Source: Flavobacteriales bacterium 33_180_T64
GTDB lineage: Bacteria; Bacteroidota; Bacteroidia; Flavobacteriales; Flavobacteriaceae
Direction of reading: 5' to 3'
Length of the DNA stretch: 64,000 nucleotides
Assembly: GCA_002162685.1 (NCBI GenBank)
Contig: MAAQ01000020.1
Location: 124,001 to 188,000, forward strand
The notes under the pieces are model-generated. The model was given only the letters and a program-made list of their open reading frames with translations. It did no database searches and was not told the DNA's origin. Positions 62,664-64,000 of this stretch are shown here, in pieces. Made by a program: the position numbers and the translations under genes. The first letter of the stretch is position 1, and each line of letters begins with the position of its first letter.

Positions 62664-64000
62664 ATGAAAACAAAACTGTTTTTATGGGTGTTTATGCTCA
62701 TTACTATTATGGTTAATGGGCAAACATTCACGACAATTCAAGATGGTGATTGGAGTAGCGCCTCTACTTGGGATGCTAATGGAGTGCCTCCAATAAATTT
62801 ATCTAGCGATGTGGTTATAATAAACCATCGCATTACCAATTCAAATACGATTAAACTTTTAGGTAATTCTACCCTAACGATTAATCATATTTTAAGCTTT
62901 GACTCTGGATCTCTAGAAATAGAGACCACGACAGATGTACTTAATATTAATTATGGGATGCTAATTGTTAAAAATGGACTGGTTTTAAACAAAGCAGGTA
63001 TTGTTAATTTTAATTATGGCCGTATACAATTGTGTAATGATAATTATAAGGATGAGAGTAATAGTCCGCAGGGAACTTTTGGTACTGGGACAATTTTTGC
63101 TGAAAACGGAAATATTGAAGATATTAATTCTGGAAATTTTAGTAGTAGTATAGAATGGTGTTCAGCTAATGGAGGAAGTCTAAATTTACCTATTCCAGAA
63201 AATTGTGCACTCGTTGAGCCACCTGCCTCCGATTGTGATGACGAAACGTACTATATTCAGGTAATATGTAGTTTAAATCCTCCAAGTTTTGCCGATACAG
63301 ATACTGATGGTGTACTTGATTTTTGTGATAATGATGATGATAACGATGGTGTTACTGATGTGATTGAGCAAGATGGTAATTTAATGAGAGATACGGATAA
63401 TGACGGGCTAGAAGATATTATAGATATAGATTCTGACGCAGATGGAATCCCAGACAATGTAGAAACACAGCTTACTATAGGTTACATAGCGCCATCTGGC
63501 GCTGTAGATGCCCAAACAGGAATATTAAATGTTTATGGAACAGGTTTAATACCAATAGATACAGATAATGATGGTGTTGCAGATATTATTGATACAGATA
63601 CAGATAATGATGGCTTGTTAGATATAGAAGAGAATGGGATGTCTAATGTGCTTTTAAATAGTGATACAGATAACGATGGGTTAGACGATGCTTTTGAAGG
63701 CGCCAACTTAAATGATGCAATAGACGTAAATGACGAAATTAACAATCCTTCCTCTTCAATATTACCAGATACAGATGCAGATTTAGGAAGTGGAGGTGAT
63801 TTGGATTATAGAGACTTGTTTGATATTAATCCCCCATCGTTTGCAACTTTAGATTTTGATGGAATTGACGATTATTTATCAGCCTCAACTTTTATTGATG
63901 GAAAAGATGAAGTAAGTATTATGGCTTGGGTGAAAATAGCTTCTGGAAATGCCGTTGTAACAACAATTGCGGGTGAAGATATATCTTGTAAATTATATAT
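62664..64000 (+). CDS. Secreted multidomain protein with calcium-binding TSP3-like repeats, 3' end cut by window
   Basis: The frame is open from ATG 62664 to the window end: 445 complete codons without a stop. A signal peptide (MKTKLFLWVFMLITIMVNGQ) is followed by a beta-helix-like region starting GDWSSASTWDANGVPP, which resembles the start of many T9SS cargo proteins. From about 63287 to 63780 come thrombospondin type 3-like repeats, with DTDTDGVLDFCDNDDDNDGV, DTDNDG and DIDSDADGIPD, likely to bind Ca2+. After them a LamG/concanavalin-like domain begins (LDFDGIDDYLSAS). A C-terminal sorting domain is expected beyond the window. An adhesin or matrix protein is likely; no enzyme is visible. 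Confidence 0.85.
   Translation, partial: MKTKLFLWVFMLITIMVNGQTFTTIQDGDWSSASTWDANGVPPINLSSDVVIINHRITNSNTIKLLGNSTLTINHILSFDSGSLEIETTTDVLNINYGMLIVKNGLVLNKAGIVNFNYGRIQLCNDNYKDESNSPQGTFGTGTIFAENGNIEDINSGNFSSSIEWCSANGGSLNLPIPENCALVEPPASDCDDETYYIQVICSLNPPSFADTDTDGVLDFCDNDDDNDGVTDVIEQDGNLMRDTDNDGLEDIIDIDSDADGIPDNVETQLTIGYIAPSGAVDAQTGILNVYGTGLIPIDTDNDGVADIIDTDTDNDGLLDIEENGMSNVLLNSDTDNDGLDDAFEGANLNDAIDVNDEINNPSSSILPDTDADLGSGGDLDYRDLFDINPPSFATLDFDGIDDYLSASTFIDGKDEVSIMAWVKIASGNAVVTTIAGEDISCKLY

Noticed and set aside
63257-63745. Ser-rich minus-strand ORFs
   Set aside because: They are the complement of the DTDNDG repeats of the plus-strand gene.
63287-63780. Tandem repeats as a CRISPR array
   Set aside because: They are in-frame coding repeats of uneven spacing without identical repeats or unique spacers.

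Overview
The window is a chromosomal stretch from a marine-type Bacteroidetes bacterium, almost certainly a member of the Flavobacteriaceae. Supporting signs are strong AT-richness, promoters of the Bacteroidetes type (TTG-N17-23-TAnnTTTG), several type IX secretion (T9SS) cargo proteins with C-terminal sorting domains, a PorZ gene beside recO, TonB-dependent receptors with carboxypeptidase-like N-terminal extensions, and an atpDC pair that stands apart from the rest of the ATP synthase genes. The genus cannot be fixed from the sequence. No rRNA, tRNA, CRISPR, transposase or phage gene is visible. The DNA is densely coded core genome with a few lineage-specific genes.

Layout. 1-5.2 kb: end of an alkaline-phosphatase/TPR/sulfotransferase fusion, a T9SS cargo gene and metG. 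5.3-12.1 kb: an LD-carboxypeptidase/HEAT/YraN operon, a lipoprotein, yicC-gmk-nadD, a thioesterase converging on an EamA transporter, and an ArsC-like protein. 12.2-18 kb: a Na+/H+ antiporter, a DUF3298-type lipoprotein, a cystathionine gamma-synthase-like gene, a beta-barrel protein and gdhA. 18-29.2 kb: porZ-recO-TonB receptor, then an 1843-residue T9SS cargo protein. 29.3-35.7 kb: recX, an outer-membrane protein, a cupin/JmjC-like protein, bioB with an alpha/beta hydrolase, and an NfeD-flotillin operon. 35.7-40.8 kb: a beta-ketoacyl synthase, a Coa1-like gene and the bioF-DUF2007-bioD-bioA operon. 40.8-45.2 kb: a DoxX/DUF2975/HTH operon with a clear operator, then umuC-umuD in inverted order. 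45.3-56 kb: atpDC, a TonB receptor with a GDSL lipoprotein, glmS, a DUF4270 lipoprotein and a degenerate glycogen-synthase-like protein. 56-64 kb: panC-panD-YbhN-like, a tandem pair of esterase-like proteins without the nucleophile serine, radA, and the start of a T9SS-type adhesin with calcium-binding repeats that runs off the window.

Genes working together: biotin (bioB, bioF, bioD, bioA, perhaps the ketoacyl synthase), pantothenate (panC, panD), DNA repair and SOS (recO, recX, radA, umuCD), protein secretion (porZ with its cargo at 2.2, 23.6 and 62.7 kb) and outer-membrane uptake (two TonB receptors, one paired with a lipid-esterase-like lipoprotein).

Most interesting observations: two groups of apparent pseudoenzymes (the tandem esterase-like pair and the GT5-like protein); a self-contained membrane-protein/HTH module with an operator palindrome at the inferred transcription start; a terminator palindrome that gives two unrelated convergent proteins the same C-terminal KKPKNL; and the phosphatase-TPR-sulfotransferase fusion.
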